Positions 1 to 12,667 of a stretch of DNA of 64,000 nt are shown here, one piece after another. Positions within the stretch are counted from its first letter, which is position 1. Every line of letters begins with the position of its first letter. This stretch comes from Gigaspora rosea. Its lineage: Eukaryota; Glomeromycota; Glomeromycetes; Diversisporales; Gigasporaceae. The stretch spans positions 215,610 to 279,609 of the forward strand of contig QKWP01000008.1 of the NCBI GenBank assembly GCA_003550325.1. Direction: 5' to 3'. The notes under the pieces are model-generated. The model was not told the origin of the DNA. It did no database searches and was given only the letters and a program-made list of their open reading frames with translations. The position numbers and the translations under genes are program-made.

Positions 1-160
1 CCCGCCGGGGCATTATCATGATAGTGCCCACCAGCATTAAGCTTAATGCCGGGTTAGGGTACCACTAGATTTAGGGTTAGGGTGGGCCGGAATTATGTCT
101 AACCCCGCCGGGGGCATTATCATGATAGTGACCACCAGCATTAAGCTTAATGCAGGCAAA
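1..160. repeat. Direct 51-base repeat pair with 16-base perfect palindrome
   Basis: Two nearly identical copies (about 1-51 and 103-155) each hold the perfect palindrome GCATTAAGCTTAATGC (34-49 and 138-153) and the shorter palindrome CATTATCATGATAGTG. Between them lie several TTAGGGT-like words. The left copy touches the window edge, so the full element is not visible. It is probably a transposon terminus or short satellite; no coding is seen. Confidence 0.6.
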
Positions 161-2346
161 ATTAGACTTGTGTAACGTTATACGACATTAGTAGCATGTA
201 ACCAAAAATTATTTTTGCAAAAACAATGCAATGGGCCTTTGTGTAACACAAGTCACGTGTATATATGCAAATCTGCATCAAAAAAGTAAGCGTAATTTTG
301 GGGTATATACAGGAGTATCAAAAAAGTAAGTGCAGAAGTATCAAAAACGTAAGATTTGCCTCAAAAATGGTTATACTGTGTAATGAGTTTGTCAAATGAT
401 GTAAGTAGCCCTTACTACAGTACTATAAATGGTACGGTAATTTGTGATCATAGAAATAAATTCCTCGAATATTCAAAAAAGGAAATTTGCTTTACCGTTT
501 TTATACAAAGGTTACATGTACATTACATACATGTACTTCAGCAAAAAAATCTTTCGAATCATTAAAAAGGATCAGTGTGTATCTAATCATATATTTTTGT
601 TGCTTTTATGGACATTTCATCCTATATTTATTTATAGCATTGAGTGCATTTTCTTTTTTTTGGTTTTTTTTCATCGGATTTTTTACTGGCTTGATGAATT
701 GATAATCACGATCTTAACTAGCGAGAAGCCGTAACGAAGGATTTGAATGATTAATGATCATTTGATTATTATCATACGCGGTAAACCGGTTTCTACAGGA
801 AGATCCCAAGTTGAAGATCGCTAAAACTTACTATTTATATACCAGGTTCTAATATTGGTATATGTGAGTACATTGGATTTATTTATATAAACAATCACTG
901 ATACGTAATTGTATGATAACATATGATTTGCATTGTAAAAGTTTATAATTATCGAATTCCTGTTTCGCACCTGTTTATTTCTTATCCATCATAAGGATCC
1001 GATCAACTCACTGACAATCATTTCATAGTGGCAGAGTTTTAAGCCAAAAGTTTAAACCTTTACAAGTTCATTTCACCAAGTCTATTTCACCAAAGTTCAT
1101 TTTGCAGACAAAGTAATTCCAGTCATTATCATTAGGGTCAGGTTAGAATTAGTTAATGTTAATATAATTTATAATAAAAGAAAAAAAACTTTTCAGTGAA
1201 ATGAGCTTCGATTGGTAAAACATATATGTGCATAATCACAGAAATTTAAATCAGCTGACTTTATAAAGATTATATTCATTGTTAACTGTATTTATACATA
1301 ACTAATATCATAATAGGATCATGAAAATTGAAAAGTGAAAATCAAGAATACAACAGGAATGACCAGTTGGTTTTTTATTTACATACTCAGTTGCCATCTA
1401 TGATTTTTAAAAATCAATTTTCACCTGTTATGCATATTTTGAGAGTGTTATATTAACTGAAATATAGATAATGTTAATAACATTTGTTAGTGAGTCACAT
1501 GCTGTGTATCGCCAAAATAGTAAGGTTGTAACTGAATTTTTACAGTACCTCACAATAGAAACCATAAAAATTCCAATGTATACTAATTCAAGCTTACAGA
1601 AATTCATAATACAGATTAATGCAAACTCTATCTTAACTACATATTGTGTGTTGAATAGGTTTACAGCTGAATTTTTTATATTTATTCACGATTATTCTAA
1701 CTCTCATTACCAGTTATTCACAATAATTCCAACTCTCATTACCAGAATAGTTTTATAGTAACTTGCGATATAATTCCAATACAACTCACTCAACTATATA
1801 GAAAATAAAGACAATTCCAATGCAAACCACCTCTAAACGATACTATAGTAGCTGAAATAGTATGTTTTGTACAGTAACTCATGGCAGAAATTACAATAAT
1901 TTTAATACAATAATTTCACTGCAAATTAATTCAACCTTAATCGCGTACTGTAGTTACCAAATAATGAGTAAGCTTTGCAACAGAATTCTTTACAAAAGAA
2001 TTAATAACTTCAATGCAAACTAATTCAAATTTATTCTATAAAAATCAAGGCAATTCTAATGCAAAATAACTCAACAACACTATGGCTACCATTATCCAAA
2101 ACCCCAAAACTATTTAAGATTAAATTTGACTTAAATAGAAAAGAAGGAACTATATGAGAGGATATAATAGTCATACCTCTTTATAATCACACTTTTGGGA
2201 CCATAGAAACTTTTTAAAAAATGTTTTTATAAAAAAGTGTACTTGTATAGAAGTCTTTTGTTATATAATAATTAGTAATTAGGCCTAAATATAAATATAA
2301 TTATAAAAAGTTTTTATATATTGTAATTATATTGTAATTATAAAGG
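161..2346. other. AT-rich non-coding stretch
   Basis: I see no supported gene here. Open frames at 444-734 and 1471-1758 are Phe/Leu/Ile-rich with no family resemblance. Repeated words such as AATTCCAATGCAAAC and TAATTCAA recur between 1560 and 2070, suggesting a diverged simple array. The motif TTCACCAA occurs twice at 1070-1100. Confidence 0.5.
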
Positions 2347-2691
2347 GATATGACCAGTGTTGGAAATCTTATGTTCTCATGTTCTCATAAGAATATCTCT
2401 TTTAATCTGAGAACATTTACAAAATTTAAGATGTTCTCTATTAAATTTTTTTTGAGAACTATTAAGTTTGAAAATATGTTCTCCATGTAAATATATAAAA
2501 TAATAAAAAAACATTTTTATTAATATAGCAGTTTAAAATAATTAAGCTTATAAATATTTAATTGTTAGTTAGTTGAAATAGAAAACAATTTATTGTTTTT
2601 GAATTATAAAAAATTTTAGATAATTAAGTTTATTGGTTTATCCATTTCTAGTTTGGTGCAATATAGTCTTACTAGGAAAATGGGAACCATT

Positions 2692-2868
2692 TAAAGTCCG
2701 AAGGACAAATATAAAATGCTACATCTGATCTAGCCAATAAGGATCAGTTTTATTGTTTTGATTGTTTTTTTATGTTACACCTGATCTAGCGAATCAGGAT
2801 TCAGAATTTGTTAACACACTGACATCGGGATCACTATTGCTCCGTCTGTAATGTCCTTCGGACAATTA
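2692..2868. mobile_element. Small inverted-repeat insertion nested in the hAT
   Basis: GTCCGAAGGACAAAT near 2696 is mirrored by ATGTCCTTCGGACAATT near 2851-2866. Between them are two copies of the phrase CACCTGATCTAGC/CATCTGATCTAGC. The size (about 180 bases) and inverted ends suggest a MITE. The target duplication is not clear, so the boundaries are approximate. Confidence 0.5.
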
Positions 2869-3337
2869 TATATACATATAATATCATAAATTTTATAGAG
2901 CTAAACTCACTATAATGATAATTTTATAAAAAAATTACTTAAACAAATTTTTAATTATTAGGATTTTAAACTTTAGTATTATATCTTAAAACTTTATAGT
3001 AAAAAAGTTTTGAATCTATAAATTTACTATAGTAAAAAAGAATAGTATATTATATTACTTATTTATTTAAACATTTGAGAGATGTTAATAGCTTATTTAA
3101 AAACTTAATTTAATATATAAGCTAAGCCAAACAAATAACATAACCAACAATATATAAAAACCTCAAATATTAATTTTTTTAAAAATATACATATAAAGTT
3201 ATAATCATATTATTATGAATAACTTAGCTTTGTTTATATAGTTTGTTAAATCAATTATATTGTTTATAAATATTTTTTAAATATATTAATTAAAAATAAA
3301 AATTAAAAAATAACTAAAAGTATAAAAGTGTAAGTGT

Positions 3338-3482
3338 GAGAAAGAGAATAAAAGAAAGAAAATAAGAATGCGAAAGAATGAGAAAGAGTGAGGGAGAGAA
3401 AAAAAGAGAGAGAGAGAAAGAAAAAAAAGAGAGAAAGAGAAAGAAAGAGAAAAAAAGAAAAAGAAAGAAAGAGTAAAAGAAA
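3338..3482 (+). repeat. Purine (GA) low-complexity tract
   Basis: A tract of GAGA/GAAA words about 145 bases long with almost no pyrimidines on the plus strand. Reading frames through it give only Ser/Phe/Leu runs on the minus strand and are not genes. Confidence 0.8.
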
Positions 3483-3957
3483 AAATTTTTTCTAATTGAG
3501 AACATAAAAAAATTTTTGAGAACATTAAATTCAATAAACATGTTCTCATAAGAACATAAATTTCAAAACATATTTCCAACACTGGATATGACTGTAGATT
3601 TATTAAAATTAATTGATTTAGAAGATAATCAAAAAATTATAGAAAATTCAGATGATGAAACTGATTTAAATAATTTTATTCAAGATTTAGATTATAATAT
3701 AAGTGAATTAGCACAAAAATACTTGATAATATTGACGAAATTTATTATTATAAAATATTAAATAATTATGTTTTTATTAAAATTATCTGTTTATATTAAT
3801 GTATTGAGATTTTTTCCTTAATTAAGGTGTTTTATTTCAAATATATATAATATAAAATATTTATTTATATTATGAATTTTATTATTTATTTATTTTATTA
3901 ATATATTTCTTATTATATATTTATATATTAAAATTTTATTATTTATATAATCTATTA

Positions 3958-4948
3958 CAAGGAGCTAGCATAGCATTGTGGACACTTTTTGGATTATAAT
4001 TACTTGAAATTGGTTAAGTAACTACAGCATGAAATTCATGTTATGTTGTTCAGTAGATCACATGGTATAACATACTAAAATTTCATGCAGTTTCATTAGA
4101 TCACATAGAAGTTATACAAAAAATAGGAAAAAGTGGCATTTTTGGGTCATTACGAAAGTTTGAATTTTTACATTTTTTTCACTTTAGGCAGTCTCGCCAG
4201 TACTTTATTAATATTCTGTGTATAAAAAATTACACTTGTTTACTACTAATTTGAAAGTATGACATAATCTGACTGCTTTTTTTCTTNATTTTTTAACAAA
4301 AAAAAACTAATTATATTTTAATAATCAATGGGCCCTCACCAGCTTCTATGCAAGCATCAACCTGATTGATCTTGCTATAGACCAGCAGATAGCAAAGTTC
4401 TGGTAGTGGGATTTTTGACTGATTAGTTTTTTTTTTTTTTGCACCTCTGTGCCCAGCCTCTTGTACTCTTCTATGATGGTCCCAACAGAAGTTTTGTAGC
4501 AGCCAACTGCTGCCATAATGGTATAAAGTGAATTTTCACATTTATAGATATAAATTATTACTCCACATTGACTTTTCATTAAATCTTTCATACTACCCAT
4601 ATTTGTGAGAAAAAAATTTTTTTAGTTTACACCCCTTTTATATTGCATCACATTACCTTGGTATCACACAACATTTGTGCAATATTTGAAGTGATTCTAA
4701 AATAATTCAATTTTTTGTGGATTTTTATTAAAAAAATTCCAAAAAATTGATCTTTGTACTGATCCAAAAATGCCACTTTTTTCTATTTTTTGCATAACTT
4801 CTGCACGATCTAATGAAACTGCAGAAATTTTAGTATGTTATACTGTAAGATCTGCTGAACACGTGGCATGAATTTTGTACTGCAGTTACTTAACCGATTT
4901 CGAGTAATTACAATCCAAAAAGTGTTCACAATGCAATGGTAGCCCCTG
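3958..4948 (-). mobile_element. Tc1/mariner-like element, internally reduced
   Basis: Long terminal inverted repeats of roughly 190 bases face each other. The left begins CAAGGAGCTAGCATAGCATT, and the right, read on the complement, begins CAGGGGCTACCATTGCATT. Both are flanked by TA (3956-3957 and 4949-4950), the Tc1/mariner target. The inside encodes only the N-terminal part of a transposase. One ambiguous base (n) lies at 4287. The remaining sequence is too short for a full transposase, so the copy is a deletion derivative. Confidence 0.75.
4346..4600 (-). pseudogene. Tc1-like transposase N-terminal helix-turn-helix fragment
   Basis: An 84-residue frame. Residues about 10-50 (SQCGVIIYIYKCENSLYTIM, then VGCYKTSVGTIIEEYKRLG) fit the paired-type helix-turn-helix of Tc1/mariner transposases, which binds the element's inverted repeats. 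The later catalytic DDE region is absent. The fragment sits centrally between the two long inverted repeats of the surrounding element and on its coding strand. It is not expected to be active. The match is from memory of the family pattern, not from a search. Confidence 0.6.
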
Positions 4949-4971
4949 TAAATAATAAATCAATGAATTTT

Positions 4972-5220
4972 GCTATTTATCGCCAGTGGTGATCATCACC
5001 AATGGATATTTTGTATCTTTAAATTTTGTCTATGAAATCACCTTTGAGGTTCTAACAAAAAAATTTCTCGTAAAATTTTGGTATAAACTATACCCCCTGC
5101 ACCATCCCAGTTATTACTCTAACCCTAATATTAATCAAATTTTAATTTTTATTTCAGCAAAAAACTTTTTATTAATTTTTTGTTAATCACTGGTGATGAT
5201 CACTACTAGCAATAAGTAGT
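4972..5220. mobile_element. MITE of the TTAGGG-core group
   Basis: The ends are inverted: GCTATTTATCGCCAGTGGTG at the left, and the complement of the right end reads ACTACTTATTGCTAGTAGTG. AATTTT flanks both sides (4966-4971 and 5221-5226), a possible target duplication. Read on the minus strand, the core contains TTAGGGTTAGAG, then ATAGTTTATACCAAAATTT, then TTAGAACCTCAAAGGTG, which is the same core as in the elements at 25199, 53440 and 60409. Confidence 0.6.
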
Positions 5221-5284
5221 AATTTTCTAAATCAATAAATTATAAATTATATATAAATTATATATTATAAATTTTAACTATAGT

Positions 5285-5420
5285 TTTGAGAAGTTTCGGA
5301 TTATAGTTTCGTAGTTTCAGGTTTCGGGGTTTTGGATTTTTTTAAGAATCTGAAACTAGTTTCGGATTATACCGAAACCAAAACTAGTTTGGATAGATTT
5401 CGTTTCGTTGCCCAACTCTA
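5285..5420 (-). mobile_element. Isolated hAT-like terminus
   Basis: Repeated GTTTCGG words (subterminal repeats) run up to CCCAACTCTA, which on the complement is TAGAGTTGGG. This resembles the TAGRG termini of the hAT elements at 13569 and 47400. No partner terminus was found nearby, so it is a remnant. Confidence 0.4.
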
Positions 5421-5840
5421 ATGTAAGATAGCTTAAAACTGCTGAACGAAGCGAGGCCAAAACATAAAAATGTAAGATTAGCTTAAACAAGTCCATTATA
5501 TATATGTTTTACACTATGAATAGTCTATTTGGGTATAACTGCTAATCTGATTTTTAAACATCAGCTTAGCCAATTTAATAAATATAAGTCGACTATAAAT
5601 ATTCTCGACTGTGTCATATGCCATTATGCCATCTACAAATCTAATTATATAGTTGGTTGAAATCTGGCGGCGCAGCCGCCACATGATCATGTACTAGTTA
5701 TACAATGAATAAATGTAATTGTATAGCGCAGGCGGTGTAACGATCATGATATAAGTACTGCAATATTAGACACTCCACTATGTGATGCAACTTTTTATAT
5801 ATAACTTTCTTGCAAATAGTAACACACAACGTTTAAAATC

Positions 5841-6150
5841 ATGTTTCAAAAATGTGCAAATTGTAACCAATATAACACAGATTGCGCTTGGTGTCAAACA
5901 TGCGACCCTCAGAAAACAACACAAGGATGGACAAGCGAAAAAGGATTTCGATAATTTAATTCATGAATTTCAACTTAAAGCCACATCTTATGAAGATGTA
6001 ATCGAATGACTTCCTTTTAAAAAATTAGATAGATTTTTTGCAACATGGTTAGATGGAATACGATATACGGATGGCTTATCAATGAAAATGATGAATATGA
6101 GTCATACACCATCATGCCTAGTGGAGCTTAAAGCATTAACTAGTTATAGT
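5841..6150 (+). pseudogene. Cys-rich leader plus kinase N-lobe fragment, decayed
   Basis: The frame from the ATG at 5841 reads CANCNQYNTDCAWCQTCDP then KTTQGWTSE, a CxxC...CxxC leader that I recognise from Rhizophagus kinase families. A one-base slip near 5950 moves to the next frame, FDNLIHEFQLKATSYEDVIE. A TGA at 6006-6008 then stands where these proteins have Trp (EW). Readable kinase sequence follows, with ATWLDGI and LVELKAL, the latter in the place of the VAIK lysine strand. The rest of the kinase is missing, and the Sel1 gene begins 170 bases on. It could be a 5' remnant of a duplicated kinase or a degenerate upstream exon of the next gene; I favour a separate remnant. Confidence 0.65.
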
Positions 6151-6320
6151 AGAAAAATGTCGATCGTGAATTAAAGGATTCTCCGATTAGGAATAGTATT
6201 CATAATTGGGGTATTATGATCAATCGGAAAATGTCAATCTGGGAATTTGAAAATTCTCCTAGACCAGTTCTTATATGTAGAAAATTTATTATCTAGCATA
6301 TCTTTAATTCAAATATTATC

Positions 6321-9300
6321 ATGGATGAAACCCATAAATTTGAATTTTTGTTGAAATATGCTGAAGATGGTAATTTTGATGCACAATATACTATTGGACT
6401 CGGCTATGAAAATGGTATGGGTACAGACAAGGATGAAAAAAAGGCATTAGGTTGGTATTTGAAATCTGCTGAAGGTGGCAATTCGAATGGACAATATAAT
6501 CTCGCAAGGTGTTATCATGATGGCATAAGCACAATCAAGGATGAAAAAAATGCATTTGAGTGGTATTTAAAATCTGCTGAAAGTGGCAATTCGAATGGAC
6601 AATATAATCTCGCGGTGTCTTATCATGATGGCATAGGCACAACCAAGGATGAAAAAAAGGCATTTGAGTGGTATTTGAAATCTGCTGAAGATGGCAATTC
6701 GGATGGACAATTTAAAGTTGGAATTTGCTACGGTAATGGCATAGGCACAACCAAGGATGAAAAAAAGGCATTTAGTGGTATTTGAAATCTGCTAAAGGTG
6801 ACAATTCGAACGGACAATATAATCTCGCGATGTGTTATCATGATGGTATAGGCACAACCAAGGATGAAAAAAAGGCATTTGAATGGTTTTTGAAATCTGC
6901 TGAAGGTGGCAATTCGAATGGTCAATTTAACGTTGGAATTTGCTATGGAAATGGCATAGGAACAATCGAGGATGAAAAAAAGGCATTTGAGTGGTTTTTG
7001 AAATCTGCTGAATGTGGCAATTCGTATGGACAATTTAATGTTGGAATTTACTACAAAAATGGCATAGGCACAATTGAGGAGGCATTTGAGTGGTTTTTGA
7101 AATCTGCTGAAGGTGGTGATTCGGATGGACAATTTAATGTTGGAATTCGCTACGAAAATGGCATAGGCACAGAGAAGGATGAAAAAAAGGCATTTGAGTG
7201 GTATTTGAAATCTGCTGAAGGTGGCAATTCAAATGGACAATATAATGTTGGGTGCTGTTATGATAATGGTGTAGGTACAGAGAAGGATGAAAAAAAAGCA
7301 TTTGAATGGTATCTGAAATCTGCTAAAGGTGGCAAATCAAATGGACAATTTAATGTTGCATTCTGCTACAAAAATGGCATAGGTACAGAGAAGGATCAAA
7401 AAAAGGCATTTGAGTGGTATTTGAAATCTGCTGAAGGTGGCAATTCGAATGGACAATTTAATGTCGGTGTGTGTTATCAAAATGGCAGAGGCACAACCTA
7501 GGATGAAAAAAAGGCATTTGAGTGGTATTTGAAATCTGCTGAAGGTGGCGATTCAAATGGACAATTTAATGTTGGAATTTGCTACGCAAATGGCACAGGC
7601 ACAGAAAAGGATGAAAAAAAGAAATTTGAGTGGTATTTGAAATCTGCTGAAGGTGGCAATTCAAATGGACAATATAATGTTGGAACCTGCTACGGTAATA
7701 GCATAAGCACAGAGAAGGATGAAAAAAAGGCATTTGAATGGTATTTGAAATCTGCTAAAGGTGGCAATTCGAATGGACAATATAATCTCGCGGTGTGTTA
7801 TAATGATGGCATAGGCACAATCAAGGATGAAAAAAAGGCATTTGGGTGGTATTTGAAATCTGCCAAAAGTGGTAATTCTTTTGCGCAATATAACCTCGCG
7901 GACTGTTATGTTGAAGGCATAGGCATAACTAAGGATGAAAAAAAGGCATTTGAATGGTATTCAAAATCAGCTGAAAATGGGAATTACAACGGACAATATC
8001 AACTTGGAATATGTTATCGAAATGGTTATGGAACCTTACCTAACCAAGAAAAAGCTATTGAATGGCTGCAAAAAGCGAAAAGCAATAATTCCGTAAAGAC
8101 TGTTGATTCTGAAAATCTTAATGATTCATTGAAAAAATTATTATATGACAATAATTTATTAATTTCATGGATTTCATTTAATGACTTAGAAATTTTGGAA
8201 AAAATTGGAAAAGGTGGGTTTGCAACTGTGTATTCTGCTGCTTGGCGTCGCAGAGGTACAAATGACGAACCTCTAGACCAACCTGTTGCAATTAAATTAT
8301 TCAATGGATCCAAAAATAGCTGCGAAGAACTTATAAAAGAGGTAAATATTTGATAAACTCAAACTTTATAATTTTAGTTATTACTATCAGTTGTTAATAA
8401 ATTATAATTTAAAGTTAATTACATATTCAAATATTGGATTTAAAATCCTACATTTTTACAATGTCATGGAATATCAAAAGATGATTACACAGATGATTAT
8501 ATTTTAGTTATACAATATGCAGGAATGGGATCCTTACGTAAGAACCTTTACGAAGTTGCACAAATGAAATGGGAGAAAAAATTAGAATTATTATCTTATA
8601 TCGCATTCGATCTTCAATTAATTCATTCTTATGATATCATTCATTGTGATTTACATAGTGGTAATATATTTCAAAATGACTTACATAACGCATATATCGG
8701 TGATTTAGGAATTGCAATATCAGTTAATAAAACATTAGACAAAGAATCAGGGGGAATTTATGGAGCATTACCGTATGTAGCACCAGAAGTTTTACAAGGA
8801 AAACAATTTACTAAAGCATCAGATATTTATTCTTTTGGAATGATTATGTGGGAGATTTCTTCAGGAAATACTGTATTTTCCGACTATAAATATGACGATT
8901 CAAGCTTAACTATAGAAATTTGTTTGAAAGAATTAAGGCCAAATATTTTGAAAGGTACAGCAACATGTTATGCAGAACTTTTAAATAAGTGTTGGGATAA
9001 AGATCCAAACAACCGTCCATCAGCTATAGAAATTCATGAAACGATTTTAAAATAGTATTGAAAATTTAACTGAATTTTTAAAATCTGATAAAGAAATGGT
9101 GATTGACAATAGTGATTTTAATAATATAGAAGATAGTAAGATTTATACTAGCGACTTCATTAATTATATTAACCAGCAGTCACTTGAACACGTAGCCGAA
9201 AATGAAATTATTTCTATTAATAATTTAAAAGATAGTACGATTTATACTAGCAACTTCATTAATTATATTATTAACCAACAGCCTCTTGAACACGTAGCCG

Positions 9301-9374
9301 AAAATGAAATTATTTCAATTGAAGATATTGAAAAGTGTAAGGAAGTAATCAGTTGTACTGATGCATTTGAATAA
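6321..9374 (+). pseudogene. Sel1-repeat / TKL-like protein kinase gene with several frame defects
   Basis: Sixteen Sel1-like repeats of 36 residues (core NGQYNVG.CYxNGIGTxKDEKKAFEWYLKSAEGG) are followed by a kinase. Its visible parts are the glycine loop GKGGFATVY, VAIKLF lysine strand, catalytic loop HCDLHSGNI, DLG in place of DFG, PYVAPEV, and SDIYSFGMIMWEISSG. A short intron at 8342-8414 (GTAAAT...AAG) fits phase 0. Defects: a base missing near 6773, an in-frame TAG at 7499 where paralogous repeats have AAG, a base missing near 8442, and a slip near 9050 before a tail with two IYTSxFINYI repeats (9096-9374). Sel1 repeats usually mediate protein contacts; here they precede the kinase. The ATG at 6321 opens the first repeat directly. 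The HRD Arg is Cys, so activity is uncertain even if the frame were sound. Two of the slips lie in A runs, so assembly error is possible. Confidence 0.8.
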
Positions 9375-12300
9375 AGGTTCCTCTTAAAAAAGCATATTAA
9401 CAGTTAAGCAGCGTATATGGAGCGAATTTGTCGGATTCACTTGAAAACATTAGATGCAAAATATTAAAATCCATACATTAGTTTTTTAATCATCAGTTAC
9501 ATTTAACGAACTATATCAGGGTTAAGGGAAAATTTACTCAAAATTTATTGCGAAGTCAGTTGCATGACAATATATCATGAGCTTTTTAAAAAATTGTCAT
9601 ATTTGAATTTCGGTCAGAATTAAAGACATTTGGAAATTGATCAGGCATAGTAACAGGTCAATGGATAGCAGTGTAAGAATGTAAGAACATGCTTAATACG
9701 CAGAATAGAATTGAGACATAGATACGAATTATCGGATAAGTTTACCGCTCGTTCATTGTTACTTTTGATTGAAATTAAAAATCGGCTCGGACAGATTCTG
9801 ATAACCTAGTGTAAAATAATGACTCAGGGTTGTCACATTTACTATGTTTATTCTATTGGCTTATAATTCTATTCATTTTTTTTTTATTTTTCTATTGGGA
9901 ATTTGTAGTATTAAAGCTTTATAAATTAAATATAAAATATTTTAAATTTATTATTTTACTCACAAATATATTACAAATTATTAATAAAAATTTTTTTTTT
10001 TATATTGACAAAAAAATTGAGCTTTTTTCCAATGTTCTATTTGCCAGCACTGATAGTACCATAGATAAATGGAAGCAATGGAAGTTTAAATCGGAATGCC
10101 TTTATTTAGTTGATTATTTAATGATATTTCAATAGCATTGCCGAAAAGAAAATCAAATTAAATGTGAAACTTAGATTGATATGAATTATTAGACAGCATT
10201 CTCTAAAATTATTATACTTTTGGTATGTTTATCACTACGTTTTTAAAATTTTTATCATGTGATTAGGGAATTCTGCGTTTTAAATAAAATTATAGCATTA
10301 CAGATTGCGTAATTAAAATTATTGAGGATAAACTATATGAATATGAACATGTCCTTGCCATTAATGCCGGTATGCTTTATTTTGCTTTTTTTTTTTTTTT
10401 TTGAAACGTTTTAACGTTTTAACGTTTTAATATGCAATAACGTTTTCTTGTAAACGATGTAAATTTTCAAAAAAAAAAAAAAAACATGAGACATGAGAAC
10501 ACCAATAAGAGTTTTCAAAAATTTTGTTTTATAATTCGATATAGCAACAATACAATTTGAAAAACCTTGTTTATTCATGATATACACAATTTTAATTTTT
10601 GACACCCCAATACAATAAATCCGTATTTTTAACAAATAGGTTTCTTTTTTCTATCACGTAATAGTACAAATAAATAAAAATTAACACAATTAGGCAAATT
10701 AAAAAGAAATATAAATACAAGATATATAAGAGTTAATTAATGAAGATGTATATGATAAAATATCTTGTGGAAGTAGTAATCCATAATAATAATGCTTGCA
10801 AAGCGATTTTTGATTATAATAAAATTTTGAGAATATGTACTTATTATAAAATGCAATATATTATCGTATAACCGTATAAGCGTTTATTCAATTCTTATAA
10901 AAATTTATTAGCACTGAAACATGCAATCAAAAAAAACCAAGTTTAACTGTAGAAGTGTCCTTTTTTTTGTTCAATCCTCTATTACATCCCCAATATGATC
11001 AAAACAATAAGCTACTAATATAAAGTGTTAATAAAAAAAATCCAAGTCATTTTATTCATTTGTTTCAAATTATCTTCTAAACAGATTTGAATTCATTTCA
11101 AGTTGTTCAGAATTTACCTTTAATCATTTCATTCAGCTCGTGAGTATCAAAAACATTTAATAATTTTACAGCAAACCGAATTCACAAAACAAGAACATAA
11201 ATACTTATTTACCATTACATGCAAATCATTTCATTCGCATTAATTTAGTGGGGAGTATAAAGAAAATTTAATAATTTTATGAATAAAAACAGCAAAACAA
11301 GAATATAAATGCTTATTTTCGAAATGAAAACGGAAAAACAAGTTCACAAAACAAGAAATAAATGCTTATTTATCATTATATAATAAAATTATTAAATGTT
11401 CTTTATACTTATGGGCTAAATAGTACAAACAATAAATATTTATGAGCTTAAATTGTTGATAAATATATCAATAAATACTCTTTATACTTCCTCCCTGGCG
11501 ATAAAAAAATCTTTAAATAAACTAGACATTACAATAAAAGATAAAAATTCACAATTTTTAATCCATTCTCAAAATTTATGTTTATTTTGTTCCACGCCAA
11601 TACCACAAACGTAACAAATGGTAGTTTTCCTAATTCCCATGGAATTACCTGTTTCAGCAGACTTTATGCTTTATCGATCTCAACACAAATTCCTAAATAA
11701 TAACAACAACCAACTTGATAAATTCCATAAGAATCATTATATCCGTTTATTTTTGATCATATGTAAATGCCTTATTTTCATCCTTTTCAATTCCAATTCT
11801 ATATTCGTAACAATATTCAGGCCAATACATTCCGCCTGGGTCATTCATATCGGCCAATTTTTGACAATTTGTGAAATCGATTAACTTGTCAAGTCTTCAT
11901 TCGACATTTTTTATTTATAAAAAAGAATCATTCAGATACGTACAATGCATTCACGTGTAATGTGGATAGTATAATTATTACATAATTTTAGTTTATTCGC
12001 GGAATAACGATCCGTTTAAAAACAACAAACTTTGTATTATGTGTTCATTACGTAGATTTAATTTGTGCGTGAATTGATAGCAGGCTTACCGAATAATTGA
12101 TTGTAGAGGCAATTAATTACAATTATTTTGAACTCAATTAATTGATTGGTGGCGCAACCACAATTAATCAATTAATTGCAATTTTTGCTATATTATCCAA
12201 TATTTAAAATTTGGTTTATGTGTTTCGCTTGGATTTTAAGTGCAGCTAAACATTAATTATATTTATTTCGATCCATTAAAGAATATTTTTTTTCCTTTGA

Positions 12301-12660
12301 CGAATAAGCGCTTTTAATATTTGATCAAAGATTTCACCCGAAATACTAATGCAATATTCAAATGCATATTTTAATTTTAACCATAGAGTTCGATAACCTG
12401 CTTTATAAGTTATTTTCTACATGATAAATGTATCGATGAATTTTATCAATATAATCTTTATTTTTTTTAACTGAACTCTAGGCTTGCCCTCATATTAAGA
12501 TAGCATAATCATAGTTTTTTTTCTCATCTTGATGGCTAATTAAATTTCTATAAAAAACATAACTATAAGTTTTTTGTCTCCTCACCTAAAACATAAATAA
12601 AACAATGAAATGTTGTAACCTTCGAGAGAACCATGCTGGTTAAGTGCTTTTAAGTTAAAA
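9375..12660. other. AT-rich intergenic stretch
   Basis: No gene is supported. The frame at 9830-10135 is hydrophobic low-complexity sequence. A phrase CAAAACAAGAAxATAAATGCTTATTT recurs at about 11185, 11290 and 11335 and again near 58550, marking a dispersed repeat. Inverted AATTAATTG words sit at 12100-12180. Confidence 0.5.
10402..10450. repeat. AACGTTTT short tandem repeat
   Basis: Four to five copies of the palindromic word AACGTT with spacing of about ten bases lie between poly-T and poly-A runs. It may be a decayed simple repeat. Confidence 0.6.
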
Positions 12661-12667
12661 CAAAAGA

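Larger units (their letters stand above)
2355..3584. mobile_element. Non-autonomous hAT transposon with 8-base TSD
   Basis: The element begins CAGTGTTGGAAAT and ends ATTTCCAACACTG, a matched terminal inverted repeat. Subterminal TTCTCATAAGAA words occur at both ends. The 8-base target duplication GATATGAC is perfect (2347-2354 and 3585-3592). CAGTG termini and an 8-base duplication are the hAT hallmark. No transposase frame is recognised inside, so it would depend on another element. The interior holds a second inverted-repeat insertion and a long GA-rich tract. Confidence 0.85.

Noticed and set aside
3286-3582. Minus-strand Ser/Phe-rich frame
   Set aside because: It is the complement of the GA tract within the hAT element.
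6728-7888. Minus-strand repeated frames (RIATFSRFQ and similar)
   Set aside because: They are the reverse strand of the Sel1-coding repeats.
9830-10135. Hydrophobic 101-residue frame
   Set aside because: Phe/Ile/Leu/Lys composition matches random AT-rich sequence; no support.
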